From Umbelopsis ramanniana AG (taxonomy: Eukaryota > Mucoromycota > Umbelopsidomycetes > Umbelopsidales > Umbelopsidaceae): DNA of 64,000 nt. The position numbers and the translations under genes were made by a program. The notes under the pieces are model-generated. The model was not told where the DNA came from and did not search any database. It saw nothing but the letters and a program-made list of their open reading frames with translations. The stretch lies in NCBI RefSeq assembly GCF_025399195.1, contig NW_026252140.1, positions 1 to 64,000 on the forward strand. The letters are read 5' to 3'. This document shows, one piece after another, positions 39,199 to 53,675 of this stretch (the first letter of the stretch is position 1; each line of letters opens with the position of its first letter).

Positions 39199-40093
39199 AT
39201 GATGAGCATCAATGAAGAAGGGAGTAACGAAAGTAAGCGAATTCATGCCTGGAGCTGCGTAATAATGTGTAAATCTAACTTTTGCTCAAGGTTCCCCATC
39301 CCCAAGACGCGAACCACGCACGATTATGGGGGCGACTGGAATGGATATTGGCGAATTGCAACAGAAAATATCTGATGCAGAAAAGGAGCTAGGTACTATA
39401 CGGTCTCAGCTCGACAAAACAAAACAGCAAGCAAAGACGGCTGAAATCCAGGCTCAAGAAAGCGGACGGACTAACCGCAAGCTTTTGACAGAGATTCAGA
39501 CACTTACTGATATGAGTAATCGCAAAGACCGTCAAGCTGAAAACGCGAAAGCGACAGCTTTCTTCTTTGAAAGTCAGTTGAAGAAGTACATGGAGGAAAT
39601 AGAACATGCCCGCGCTGGCATGACTCACTTGAAAGAGATAGAAGACGAGATGGACACAGCGAAGCGAGAAGCGTTCCAAGCTCAAAAGAAGGTTGATGAA
39701 GAGTACAAGCATATGCGCGCCAAAATCAATACCCTGCAAAAGAAGTATCAAGAAGATATAATAGGACTGAAAGATGCCATCCAGTTGGCTCACGAACAGC
39801 TCGTCCTAGAAACTGAAAATTCAATCAACCTTCACGAAGAAGCAGAAAAGAGGCTTAATGATCTCGTTAAAGATCGCAACGTGGTTGATGTCGAACAAAT
39901 GCAAGCCAGCTTACAAACGACACATTCGCAGGTGTTTGAGGATGTCGAAAAAGAAGTCGAGAGCTTGAAAGTTCAGTTGGAAGTATCCATGGAATCGTCT
40001 GAGTCAAGCGAACAAGTGATGACGTCCATTAAAGGAGAAATGGACAGGATTATGCGAAGGTTGCGTGCCCTTCAAGATGTCGAAAAGCACTAG
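39199..40093 (+). CDS. Coiled-coil protein, 278 residues
   Basis: Exons 39199-39232 and 39291-40093 join in phase (A|GT). The N-terminus is short and Ser/Arg-rich (SPSPRREPRTIMG). From about residue 30 nearly to the end the protein is a continuous heptad-like helix (LQQKISDAEKELGTIRSQLD, FFFESQLKKYMEEIEHARAG, EEYKHMRAKINTLQKKYQED, VEKEVESLKVQLEVSMESSE). Known analogues of this shape include cargo adaptors such as She3 and septation or spindle-pole proteins, but there is no diagnostic motif, so I give no name. It shares a 165-bp promoter with the small minus-strand gene. Confidence 0.7.
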
Positions 40094-40437
40094 CCCCATG
40101 GTAGTGCTAGCGGTTATACCCCCTCTCATTAACTCTTCGGTAGCTAATGTGAATTTTTATTTTTGTTTTTATTTATTTCAATTTTTTTGTTATCAACCTT
40201 ACATTTTTACAAGCAAATAGCATCTTTTTTTGCCAAGGTACCGAATGCCGACCAAATGGGTTTGAGCAAATGACACATAGCGTTAACGTGATTCTAGTAT
40301 CTCTACACACCGATCACTATTATAAATTGTTGAATTCTTTTTTGTTGCTTTTGATATGATGATGTGTACCGATACTGGTAAGATGGTGAAGGTGTTGTTT
40401 ATGTGATAGTACCCTAGTATCACCAAGATGTTCGCAT
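40094..40437. other. Intergenic between convergent genes
   Basis: 344 bases of T-rich 3' flank between the coiled-coil gene (+) and RPB7 (-). Nothing else supported. Confidence 0.5.
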
Positions 40438-41536
40438 TCAGTTTGGTGTGATCACACCTAAATAATCTTCTTTGATAGTTCCAATTGCAAACTACAGACA
40501 GAGAAAGAAAAATCGAGATGTTTGATGAACAAGATAGCACCATTCGCTTGCTCCATCCAACGATACTTACAATTTCAGTGGCATCTATTCTTGTTCCTAC
40601 TATCTTTAGTCGGACGTGAATGTCCTTTTGTATTATCTATTGGTGTGGACCATATATTAGATGATTAAGCCAAGTTGGTGTAGAAGACGGCAAGCGTCAA
40701 CCAGCCTCGGACTGATTGCATGTCATACGAGTTTATCATCTCGCTGACACGCAATAGCCAAGCTGGTGACGTTCATCTTTACAAGGTCTTACCTGATCTT
40801 CTGATTGATAGCATGGAGGATTGCCGTTTGGATCAAAACGCATGTCGCTTGGTATCAACTGATGATAGAATAGCCAGTTGAGCACAGCTTTTGGAAAAAG
40901 CTTTCATTGACATTGAACTTTTGGATAACTTACATGGCTAGACACGAACACCTGGAGGGGTCCAACGTCGGCAAAAAAGCCCATCTACAAAGCGTGAATT
41001 GCATAAGTAAGTCAATTTGATGGAAGATAAAAACATTTGCCAAAAGCGCGGTATTCTGGTTGGTCTCATTTAGCGAAAAAGTGTGTTCATATCGTACCTT
41101 GTTGACGGTCGTAACGACAGCATCTACAACTTCACCCTTGAATGGCTTGAAGACAATAGCTTGGTATTTGACCTTGAACTCGGCAAGCCCGCTTCCCGGT
41201 AATATTTTGCCTTTGCCAATACTGTGTATCAGTACAACCGTAATGATATATCCAAATCGCCCGGAACACGTTCCTTCCACGTCTGCATATAATTTGCCAA
41301 CCAATTGCGTCTGCATATTGGGACCAAAGAACGACGGATGCAGTGATATGGTGTGTGAAAGGTCCTTCTATTAAAGATAATTCAGTTAGATGCGTGATTG
41401 CGTCATGGGTGAAGGCTGTCAATTCATCGAAAACGCGAGCACAGGCGACTGAAAATCAATCGAATCCTTGGACTAATCACGTCTGATTAAACTGGCCAAC
41501 GGTCATAACGCTATCAGACATTACCAAAAAAAACAT
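40438..41536 (-). CDS. RPB7: RNA polymerase II subunit RPB7
   Basis: Six exons on the minus strand: 41536-41525 (only MFFL), 41367-41098, 40984-40934, 40858-40793, 40636-40571 and 40491-40438. They total 519 bases, exactly 172 residues plus TGA. The protein reads [20 protein letters not shown], then [73 protein letters not shown] and [13 protein letters not shown]. Known: Rpb7 pairs with Rpb4 as the stalk of Pol II; its N-terminal RNP fold and C-terminal OB fold bind emerging RNA. Length equals the yeast and human proteins. Four of the exons are 66 bases or shorter, so the gene is invisible as a long open frame. Confidence 0.95.
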
Positions 41537-42324
41537 TTTTTCTTCTTCTTTTCGTTTGTATTAAAAGTGACAGGAATGGAATGTAGGAGATCAAGGTTGT
41601 TCCCGACGTACTCGACCGGTGATGTTGTATGAAAGGGTGATTCGCGGCTAATGCAATTACTCAGTTGGCCGAGATCAGTCCAAGTGTAGTAATGCAAGAT
41701 AAGGAATCGAAAGAAGTGTAATTGGCTGGCTCAATGTGCGAGAAATCTCCACAAATGATTTGTTATGTACAGATGGCCAGTTGAAGTGGGAGCAGACAGG
41801 TTTTGATGCGGAGACTGGCTTTTGTCCAAAACAAAAAACATCCAGCCAGAAAAAAATGTTACGTCAGGTGAGTTTTAATGGAAAATTAAAGCGCAATGCT
41901 GTTTGTAGTGGAGGAAAGTAACAATCTGGTCCTAAGCATGCTAGAGCTTGAAAAATTACTACTTTGTTCATTTAATAATATTCTCATGATATAGAGTAGA
42001 TAAAAAAAAGGACAGTTGTTGCCGCAAACAATCTTGGTCTTTGTCAATGTTGCACCAGGTTGCGCACGCCGCCCACAGACCTGATATTGAATTAAGCGCC
42101 TGAACTTTTCTTGGAAATTTAATTTTTCACTGCTTAATGACAATGTGGAGGAGCACATCTTATTCCTCTTTCTTTCCAATTATACAAACAGTAGACTGAA
42201 GCTTTTATCATCGATCCGTTTTGCAACCCTTATCATATCATCGCATCTGTCTGAATAAGCAATTGGATAGTAGTTGTACTTATCCTCAGAGCTTTTGAGG
42301 AGCAAATAATTCAGCAAAACTTCT
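41537..42324. other. Divergent intergenic region, RPB7 / disordered-protein gene
   Basis: 788 bases between start codons on opposite strands. Short frames at 41736-41921 (+) and 41886-42179 (-) lack protein-like composition. No repeats seen. Confidence 0.45.
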
Positions 42325-43896
42325 ATGGAGGAACGGCTATCTTCGAAACATAGGAAACGCAGAGATAAAGTAGAAGAACGTTTTACTGAACCGGGCTCCA
42401 GTAAAGGCAAAGAATACCGCACTGACACATACCAGTACGCAATAAAGCGGACACCAACGCCATCCAGCCAACATGACAGCTATGGCGACGGTTTTGATAT
42501 ACCTACTGGAAGCAAAGTGAGCAGAACTGCATCACGTAATGGAGACGTCTGTCGGAATTGTTCTCGTCCACACAGCCGTAACGATGTTGTTCCACTTGAT
42601 AAAACATGCTACGAAGATGGCTTTCGCAATACTCCAATAATGTTGCCAAAAAAAACTCCTCCAAAAATGGACAGCTTCCAAAACAAAAATCCAAATGAAT
42701 TCATTTTAAAGAAGAGAGTTCGGTTTCAGCTAAATCCGTCTAAATCAACTCCTAACTTTCGACAAAAGCCAGAAAAAAATAGTCATTCTGTATCTGAGCC
42801 AAAGCACTATGGCTTGCAAAAAGACTGTCAAGCAATTCATTCTCGAAATGCTGATCGAATCTCCTTCGCTTATGAAACGTATACTGACCCACTAGTTGAC
42901 AAGCCTTACTTATATATACATGAAGATGATATCCATTCACCTAATAATCCATTTGACAAAAAACAGAATGATTCACTGTCTACGCGGCGCTACAAGAGCA
43001 TGTACCGTGATCTAAATAACTTGGATCTGGATTGTCAAGATGCGAATGATTTGTTCTGTTCAGATACGACAAGTGATTCGGAAAAAGACGGTGAGATAAA
43101 CAGTAAAGAAACATTAATTCAACCAAGAGCAAGGAAAGAATATCCAACTCAGCAGCAGCAGCAGCAGCAGCCAAGGGGCTCAAGACGAAAAGAAATCATT
43201 GAGGTCCCCCATATGCCTTCTCGTCTTCCGCGCCCAGTCACTAAAACTTTTGAAAGTGCACGCTCACAGTCAGACTTAGATGAACACCAGCACAAACCGT
43301 TACATTCTATATCGCATAAAGGCAGGACCTTCACGAACGATGATACCAACGGAATTTTCAAAGGATACGGACCTAATTTTCATCGGTCTAACGGCTCATC
43401 GAGAAAATTTCATGAGCTTAACATTGAGAATAATCATAACAGAAGAATATGGCAACAACGAGAATGCAACAGACCAGATGGAATGATTCATATGCTCTCT
43501 AAGGAAATAATAAGTTCGGAAAGCTCTGAAGACGACGAGAACTTTTACGTTCAAAGACGGCAACAAGCGAAAAAGAAAATTTATCGAGAAAGAATTTCAC
43601 CAGATAATGTTACAAAAAATGTAAAGCGATACGTCCTTGACCTGGATCGTCTTGAAAGTTCTGATGACGACGATAATATGGAATATAGAGAGCACGCTTT
43701 CACTTCTCAGCCTCCAAACAGAAATTTTGTTGGTACAGCAGTAAGAGGAAAAAAGGACGACAGAGATTTGAGTTACAAGGTATGTAACCACACTGGACTT
43801 ATTAATAAGAGACTATACCTAACCCGGCAGTGTTTACAGAATAAGACAACTACCCAAAGAAAAGGTAAAAAGGAAAAAAAAAAGATAAATGAGTGA
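42325..43896 (+). CDS. Large disordered protein of unknown function
   Basis: Not recognised. One long open frame of 523 codons from ATG 42325. Composition is strongly hydrophilic (Asn, Asp, Arg, Ser, Lys) with almost no hydrophobic clusters, implying intrinsic disorder. Landmarks: a CRNCSRPH cluster, FILKKRVRFQLNP, a polyglutamine run from a CAG tract (43150-43170), and two SSE/D acidic patches (SSESSEDDENFY, LESSDDDDNMEY) that look like casein-kinase-2 sites. A standard donor AAG|GTATGT at 43780 means the true exon may end there and splice onward. The last unspliced part is Lys-rich and ends 43896. See the next entry for the overlapping frame. Confidence 0.6.
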   Translation: MEERLSSKHRKRRDKVEERFTEPGSSKGKEYRTDTYQYAIKRTPTPSSQHDSYGDGFDIPTGSKVSRTASRNGDVCRNCSRPHSRNDVVPLDKTCYEDGFRNTPIMLPKKTPPKMDSFQNKNPNEFILKKRVRFQLNPSKSTPNFRQKPEKNSHSVSEPKHYGLQKDCQAIHSRNADRISFAYETYTDPLVDKPYLYIHEDDIHSPNNPFDKKQNDSLSTRRYKSMYRDLNNLDLDCQDANDLFCSDTTSDSEKDGEINSKETLIQPRARKEYPTQQQQQQQPRGSRRKEIIEVPHMPSRLPRPVTKTFESARSQSDLDEHQHKPLHSISHKGRTFTNDDTNGIFKGYGPNFHRSNGSSRKFHELNIENNHNRRIWQQRECNRPDGMIHMLSKEIISSESSEDDENFYVQRRQQAKKKIYRERISPDNVTKNVKRYVLDLDRLESSDDDDNMEYREHAFTSQPPNRNFVGTAVRGKKDDRDLSYKVCNHTGLINKRLYLTRQCLQNKTTTQRKGKKEKKKINE

Positions 43897-44419
43897 TTTG
43901 AACTCTAGAAATATTACTGAGCCGTTAATCCCGTTAGCTTATTATAATGCAAAACGATGGAAAGATGAAGTTCATATTCGAGACGACAATATGGAAAATG
44001 AATTTAGGGATTTTCCTGCTCAGTCGCATGCATATCTTGCTAAGAAACATAAAGAACCGGATCGCGAGCAAGCAAGACATAAAACAACTCATATTGAAAG
44101 TTCGGGAAAAATTACAAGAATGTCAAAGGCTAAACAGGATTTGGAAGAATACGAACAGCATGATCTGAATCAGCACATCGAGCCTCAACGGGAAGGAATA
44201 TCCAACAGCGCTAGGATAGAAGGTCATAACAATCTTAAATTGACAAAATACGACATGATAACGCTAAAGCAGACGGAGGAAACGCATAGGATGTTTATGG
44301 AGGTTTGGCTACCATCGAGAGCGTCCAGCCGTACATACTCGAGGCTCAAGCGTTCCATTTGGGACACGCCTGCACATCTACTGGTTCTTAAACAGACACA
44401 TGCCGAAGATACTGAATAG
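43889..44419 (+). CDS. Overlapping hydrophilic frame, probably a 3' exon of the preceding gene
   Basis: An open frame of 176 codons begins at an ATG that overlaps the previous stop by a few bases (ATGAGTGA), in another frame. Composition is the same kind as the upstream protein (Glu, Lys, Asn, His rich; AKKHKEPDREQARHK), and the end has a more structured look: TEETHRMFMEVWLPSRASSR and YSRLKRSIWDTPAHLLVLKQ. If the donor at 43780 splices to the weak acceptor ...CTGAG at 43921, the two frames join in phase into one protein. A simple homopolymer error cannot join them, because a TAA sits directly before the ATG in this frame. Independent second gene or 3' exon remains open; the 3' exon is my preference. 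Confidence 0.45.
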   Translation: MSDLNSRNITEPLIPLAYYNAKRWKDEVHIRDDNMENEFRDFPAQSHAYLAKKHKEPDREQARHKTTHIESSGKITRMSKAKQDLEEYEQHDLNQHIEPQREGISNSARIEGHNNLKLTKYDMITLKQTEETHRMFMEVWLPSRASSRTYSRLKRSIWDTPAHLLVLKQTHAEDTE

Positions 44420-44636
44420 TCTTTCTCCTCCAAGAACTCAATAAAGTTGCTAGAAGTAATGTAGTCCTACAGTAGCAAGTAGCAAGTAAAACCTAATGTG
44501 CTTATTGTCAACGTTTTTCAGTAAATCAGCCTGAAGAAATCTAGTGCGCCGACGTCAGCCAGTCTGGCTTCTGGGCCTTAAATTTTCTTTTGATTTTTCC
44601 AACCAGCCACTGGTTACCGATCGATCTTTAACCTCA

Positions 44637-46460
44637 ATGAATCACGTTGAAGACGAAGATGTTGACGACTTCCTTTACGGAGACAGTGGTGCTGATAAGA
44701 ACGAAGAGCAAGATTCCATAGACAATCAACAGGAATCAGGTCAGCGTAGTTTACCGATGTTACACGTTCAATCCAAACAGCAAGCTTACTGTTCATCCGC
44801 TTAACCTTCATTTCGTTGCAGACAAAGGCAAAAAGCCCGACGAAGAAGAGGAAGACGAGTTATATGGTTTATATCGAGGAGGAGATGATAACGAGTAAGT
44901 ATCAATGCTTCAACAGCAATAAAATATTCAACGTGACTAAGCCGACTATCTGCATTGTTAGGAAAGAGGATTTTATTGTCAAGTAATATATCAATCTACG
45001 CAACATTTGAAATACTATTTAAAGCTGTTTACTTACTCTTTTTAAATAGCGATGCTCAAGATCAGAGAGACGATGATGGAAACGAAGACGACCAATCAGA
45101 TACCAATGACCTTGACGATAGTGACGATGTACGTTTCATCAGTATAGACATCTGCGTTTTACCGACTCCATGTACTGACATCGTTGAATTATAAGGACGT
45201 TGAAATTATATTAGACGCAGATGAATCTGAACAACCTGCAGAAGGTAGTCAAAGTAACGCGAATCAGGATGCAGCTGGCAAAAACTCTCTTGTAAATATC
45301 AAGCCAAACGCTACTGGTAAAGTGGTGGTAAGCACACAGCAAAAACAAGATGGTACGGCAAGTGCAGCGAAACCTGCAGCTGGTGGAATCGACTTAGACG
45401 CAGTTGGTCAACTTGATGGAAAGCCAATCACCGATGTGGAACTTGACTCGTTTGAGGACAAACCATGGCGAAAACCTGGTGCGGACATCACAGATTATTT
45501 CAATTATGGATTTAATGAAGCGACATGGCGTGCATACTGCAACAAGCAGAAGATACTTCGAGAAGGAAAAGGAAAGATGATGGGCAATATGGATATGCCA
45601 CCGGAAATGGCCGCTATGGGGATGATGATGCCACCCATGATGGATCCTGCAATGGGTGGTATGCCACCAAATGCTATGATGGGACTCCCTATGGGTATGC
45701 CGATGAATATGCCACCTGGTGGAGGGAATCCAAATTTCCGTCCAGGTCGACCAAATGGACCACCATCCAATCAAGGTCAAGGGCAAGGAAGGAATAACAA
45801 TCGGGGCTCAATGCCTATGGGACGAATTCGGGGGAGCCAAGAGAGTGGAGGCGATGACAAATCGTAAGTACATTCACTGATTTGCGTACCAACTCTACCC
45901 GATTTATTCGCAAGGTGTAGCAGTGCTTATAATAATACTCGTTGGTTACTTTTTCCCATTAGGAATCCATCGGATAACGGAGACGATTTTAATCCTGAAG
46001 AGCAGCACATGAACTTCCCTATGAACTTTCCAGGTAATTCGGGGATTTTTTCCAACCATGGCATTGCTTTATACGTCGCGTACTAATACTGTAACCCGAA
46101 GGTGCACCGCCAATGGGCATGTTTCCTCCAGATATGGGTCCTGGTGGACCAATGGGGGGAATGCCACCATTCTTCAATCCAAACATGGCTGGACCTGGTG
46201 GACAAATGGGCTTCGATGGTCCTGGTAGAGGTAATCCAATGATGATGATGCGAGGAGGAGGTCCAATGCGACCATCAAGAGGCCGAGGCTCACCTGCACC
46301 AGGCGATCATGGCAGTCCCAATAACGACCCGTAAGTGGAACTCCATATCTGACAAGCTCAGAATGACATTGTCACTAATGAAGTTCTTAATTATTTTAGA
46401 CGAAAACGTGTCATCCCTCCGGATGATGACTCATATAACAAGCGACCAAGGAATCGATAG
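44637..46460 (+). CDS. FIP1: Pre-mRNA polyadenylation factor FIP1
   Basis: Eight exons: 44637-44739, 44822-44894, 44962-44982 (21 bases), 45050-45128, 45196-45863, 45963-46033, 46102-46330 and 46400-46460. They total 1,029 bases, 342 residues, all in phase. The N-terminus is acidic ([33 protein letters not shown]). The conserved Fip1 motif is [20 protein letters not shown] continuing [15 protein letters not shown] Met/Pro/Gly-rich low-complexity region follows, ending with an RG and basic tail KRPRNR. Known: Fip1 links poly(A) polymerase to the cleavage and polyadenylation factor CPF/CPSF; the central motif binds Yth1/CPSF30. Confidence is high. Confidence 0.94.
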
Positions 46461-46546
46461 GTTGATCATTTTTGAAACGAGAATCTATAGTAACGCTGTT
46501 AAAATTGAATTTAAACAAAAAAAAAAAAAATTGTGCGGAGTTCAGC

Positions 46547-46552
46547 ACGCGT
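46547..46552 (+). promoter_or_regulatory. ACGCGT box upstream of the Polo kinase gene
   Basis: ACGCGT lies about 90 bases before the Polo kinase ATG, downstream of a poly-A run. It is the same hexamer as in front of MCM6. A role as a cell-cycle box is inferred. Confidence 0.3.
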
Positions 46553-46642
46553 ACTTTGTCTGCCAAATTTGAGCATTTAGAATAGCTTGTTTGCTTCGTC
46601 ATTATCATACTGTACAACGACTTGATCGACAAAAGCCCAATC

Positions 46643-50002
<3,360 letters not shown>

Positions 50003-50230
50003 TTCTCAAGCACTTGCTTTTCACGTCCATAACAGTCCATTCATTGTATCCTGCTCCGTCTATTCGCCTTTGTACATTTTCCTGAGCTCGTCGCAAAGCT
50101 AAAAATTGCTCTGATTTTTCTAAATACACCTATCTTGTTTATATTCTACTATCTTCAGTACTCGAGTGATCGGTTTCATTATATTTGAACTGGGGTTTAG
50201 CACTATAATTTATTCATGAGATGTAGCTTT

Positions 50231-51089
<859 letters not shown>

Positions 51090-51786
51090 GGTGTGATTGT
51101 GTGGTGAAGTGCTGAGATCGTACCTGCTGTTCGTTCACCCCGCCCGCGACTCAAGATTTTCTGTGTGAAAATTTGATACTCCGTTCGGGGTTTGCAAACA
51201 GGAAGGCAGAATAATGACACTTTTACGTTCCTTAAAATCGCATTACGAACAAAATATGAAAGAGAAGTAGTATGAAAGATTTCTTTGATCGTTATAGTAT
51301 GGAAATATACAGCTAATAGATATAAATGGATTATATTCACTATTTTCAATGTTTGGAAGTCTTGCAAAATATACATCAACCGGGAGTTGTCGAAACTTCG
51401 CATTGTCAGCGGGAAACCAATTGAAATAGAACCTTCTTCCATTATTGTATGACTGGACTAGTAGTTCCGAGCTTCAAAAGGTGCCCAAAGCTGGTATAAA
51501 TATCAGGCTTCATGACTCTCCATGACATTTGCGTTGCTGACACACGGCAATTATTATACTGCGTCGTTTCGCCAATCAGTCACATTTCAGAAATCCCAGA
51601 TATCTACCAGTCATTTACAACATCGATCATAAAATTTGAACTTAATGCTATTTCCAATTAGACATAAGGAGTTATTAACTGTATAAAGATCGTGATACAA
51701 TCACCGTCGTAATATAGTGACTAATGGCCAGCCACCGTAACCTGTACGCATCATATGTCACAGAATATGGATCAATTTCGTTAGGT
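51090..51786 (-). other. Intergenic between two minus-strand genes
   Basis: 697 bases upstream of BET3 and downstream of the next gene. A TATA-like AATATATTT-type AT-rich stretch and nothing gene-like. Confidence 0.45.
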
Positions 51787-52959
51787 TTATCCCATAACCT
51801 GGCCATAAACGTTGCTGAACCCTTGAGTATTCCTGTTGGTTGTTTCAGCAAAATTTCCACTTCTACCGATAGCTTCGGAGGAGATTCCTGTTCTTCTGGA
51901 CAAAAATTCTTGAATGCCTTTCATTGATACTAATCTTGTGTATACAAAAGAAAAGATGGCGGTAGCGAGCGTGACAATACCCAATTCGGCATATCCCCAA
52001 TTACGAACTTGATCTGTCGTAGCTGGACTGGTGATTAAGCAGATTTTCACTACAAAGTTCAACATGAGTGTAACTCCCCAGACAGCTGTCAACACCCGCA
52101 TATCACGTCGAAAGGAAGGTATGTTATGGTATAGGTACATGAGCTTTGCCTTTTTGCTTTTATGGTGTGGGGTCTGATTATCATATTCTGGAAACGTTTG
52201 TCTCTCGTTTTGAGTGGTCTCTTCTTCGTCGTATCCATCTCGTGGCATTACTTGTTGGGCTATCTGAAATGTTAGTGGACGTAGATGATGTCGCCCGTAT
52301 TGAAAGGGTAGAAGAGACACTAGGCAAAACAGTCCAACAAGCAGTGGTGTGATAGAGTCTCCTAGTAACTGCCAGCGTTCATCAGGTTGCGCGATAGACT
52401 GATTGTGGATGATTTTTAAATGTCACTCAAGCAAAAATTATTTGGGGTACACAAGTGTCAAAAAATCTTACCAATAGACCAGAAATGAAGAAGCTAACGC
52501 CCATTACAAATCCTAAAGGGTCTGGTGTCCTCGTTTTCCACATTCTCCTAACAAATATCGATGACAATCAATCAGATAGAGTAAATTGTGGTATTGATAC
52601 ATGGTCTACACTTACCAAACGACAATCGCTAAAGGCGGTAAAGAGGCCACAATCATACCTGCAATTTGACCAATTCTTGGCCTTAGAAGGTGGTATAACA
52701 AGATAGGAAGTCCAATGCTCCATAACACAGCGAGAATAAAGTTGAGAATTGGCCTGCCCATGACAAACTTGAAGTACATGACGTCTTGCATGTCGCCCAT
52801 GCTCATTGGGCCGTCAGGATTCTGCTCACCCAACTCATTGACATCTCTTCCTTGAATGACATTCGGGTGTTGTTGTTGGTCGCTATTAACTAGTTCAGCG
52901 CTATCCTCCTTTAGCTGGGTATTTTTAGAGCCAAATATTGATGGCCATGCTGCTGGCAT
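51787..52959 (-). CDS. VC0807-like multi-pass membrane protein
   Basis: Read on the minus strand from ATG 52959 (MPAAWPSIFGSKNTQLKEDS). The frame is open about 30 bases further upstream but has no ATG there. Membrane segments: LNFILAVLWSIGLPILLYHL, IAGMIVASLPPLAIVVW, GVSFFISGLL, LLGDSITPLLVGLFCLVSLL, then after RHHLRPLTFQIAQQVMPRDG a charged cytosolic loop, VLTAVWGVTLMLNFVVKICL and ELGIVTLATAIFSFVYTRL. Three exons. The RPLTFQIAQQ stretch and the arrangement resemble the VC0807/DUF3159-type family known from bacteria and fungi; its function is unknown. It diverges from VPS11. The family call is tentative, the membrane topology clear. Confidence 0.65.
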
Positions 52960-53675
52960 ACTTTCTGCTGAAGGATAAGCCTCTGCCAAGGAGTTCGGAC
53001 GAAGAAATTGTCATCGATGATTGTTTGGTTCGGAATGGGTTTTACCGAAAGTTCATTCGGTCATTTGAACTGCCATGAATGGTATTCCTCTCGGCTGCCA
53101 AATTTTTCAGCTTCCCTTTGCATCAATCGTTTCAATCGCTCAGTTTAACATGGTATGAGAATATGCTGAATTACGCATCCATAGCGTGAAAAAAGGTGTA
53201 CCACATCTTCACGTCCACAATGCTTCAATAGCAAAAACTTAGTTTGGCTGGATTAATTTATTGACATCTCGGCTAAACGTGTGATATCATAAAAAACTCT
53301 GCCACATTATAAGAATGATTGAAATCGATCGTGTACCAAGTAAATAAGATGAAGTGCAAGGAAAGCTATTAAGCGTTTGTCAAATTTGTACAGGTCTGAA
53401 TATGTTTGCCGCTGTAAATATCATGTCTAAACCGAGTTGAATGATTATAGAAGTGGGGTTGAAACGAAGAGATTCATTTCATCTTTCATCTATATTACGA
53501 AATACGACGAGGATGATAAATGCTCCTTGATTATTAAAAACGAGAACGATAACGCTGAACGGATTTTTGCTGGCAGAAAATTTATGGGCTATTAGACGTA
53601 GCGCGGCAGTTGAGAGCTGACATTATTTTTCAAAGTCAGAACTCCAACAAAGGCACAGCTGCTCTCTTCCTCATA
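52960..53675. other. Divergent intergenic region, membrane protein / VPS11
   Basis: 716 bases between start codons. AT-rich; no coding sequence, repeat or RNA gene seen. Confidence 0.45.

Noticed and set aside
41132-41422. Minus-strand 96-codon frame in the RPB7 region
   Set aside because: It is a different frame of RPB7 exon 2; the true frame gives an exact-length RPB7.
41736-42179. Short frames on both strands upstream of the disordered gene
   Set aside because: No conserved-looking composition, no splice signals, and overlapping each other on opposite strands.
43840-43896. Homopolymer (A10) frameshift as the cause of the split disordered gene
   Set aside because: In the second frame a TAA directly precedes the ATG, so changing the A-run length cannot join the frames.
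45394-45797. His/Trp-rich minus frame and Tyr/Gly-rich plus frame inside FIP1
   Set aside because: They are other-frame readings of the Met/Pro/Gly-rich FIP1 tract.
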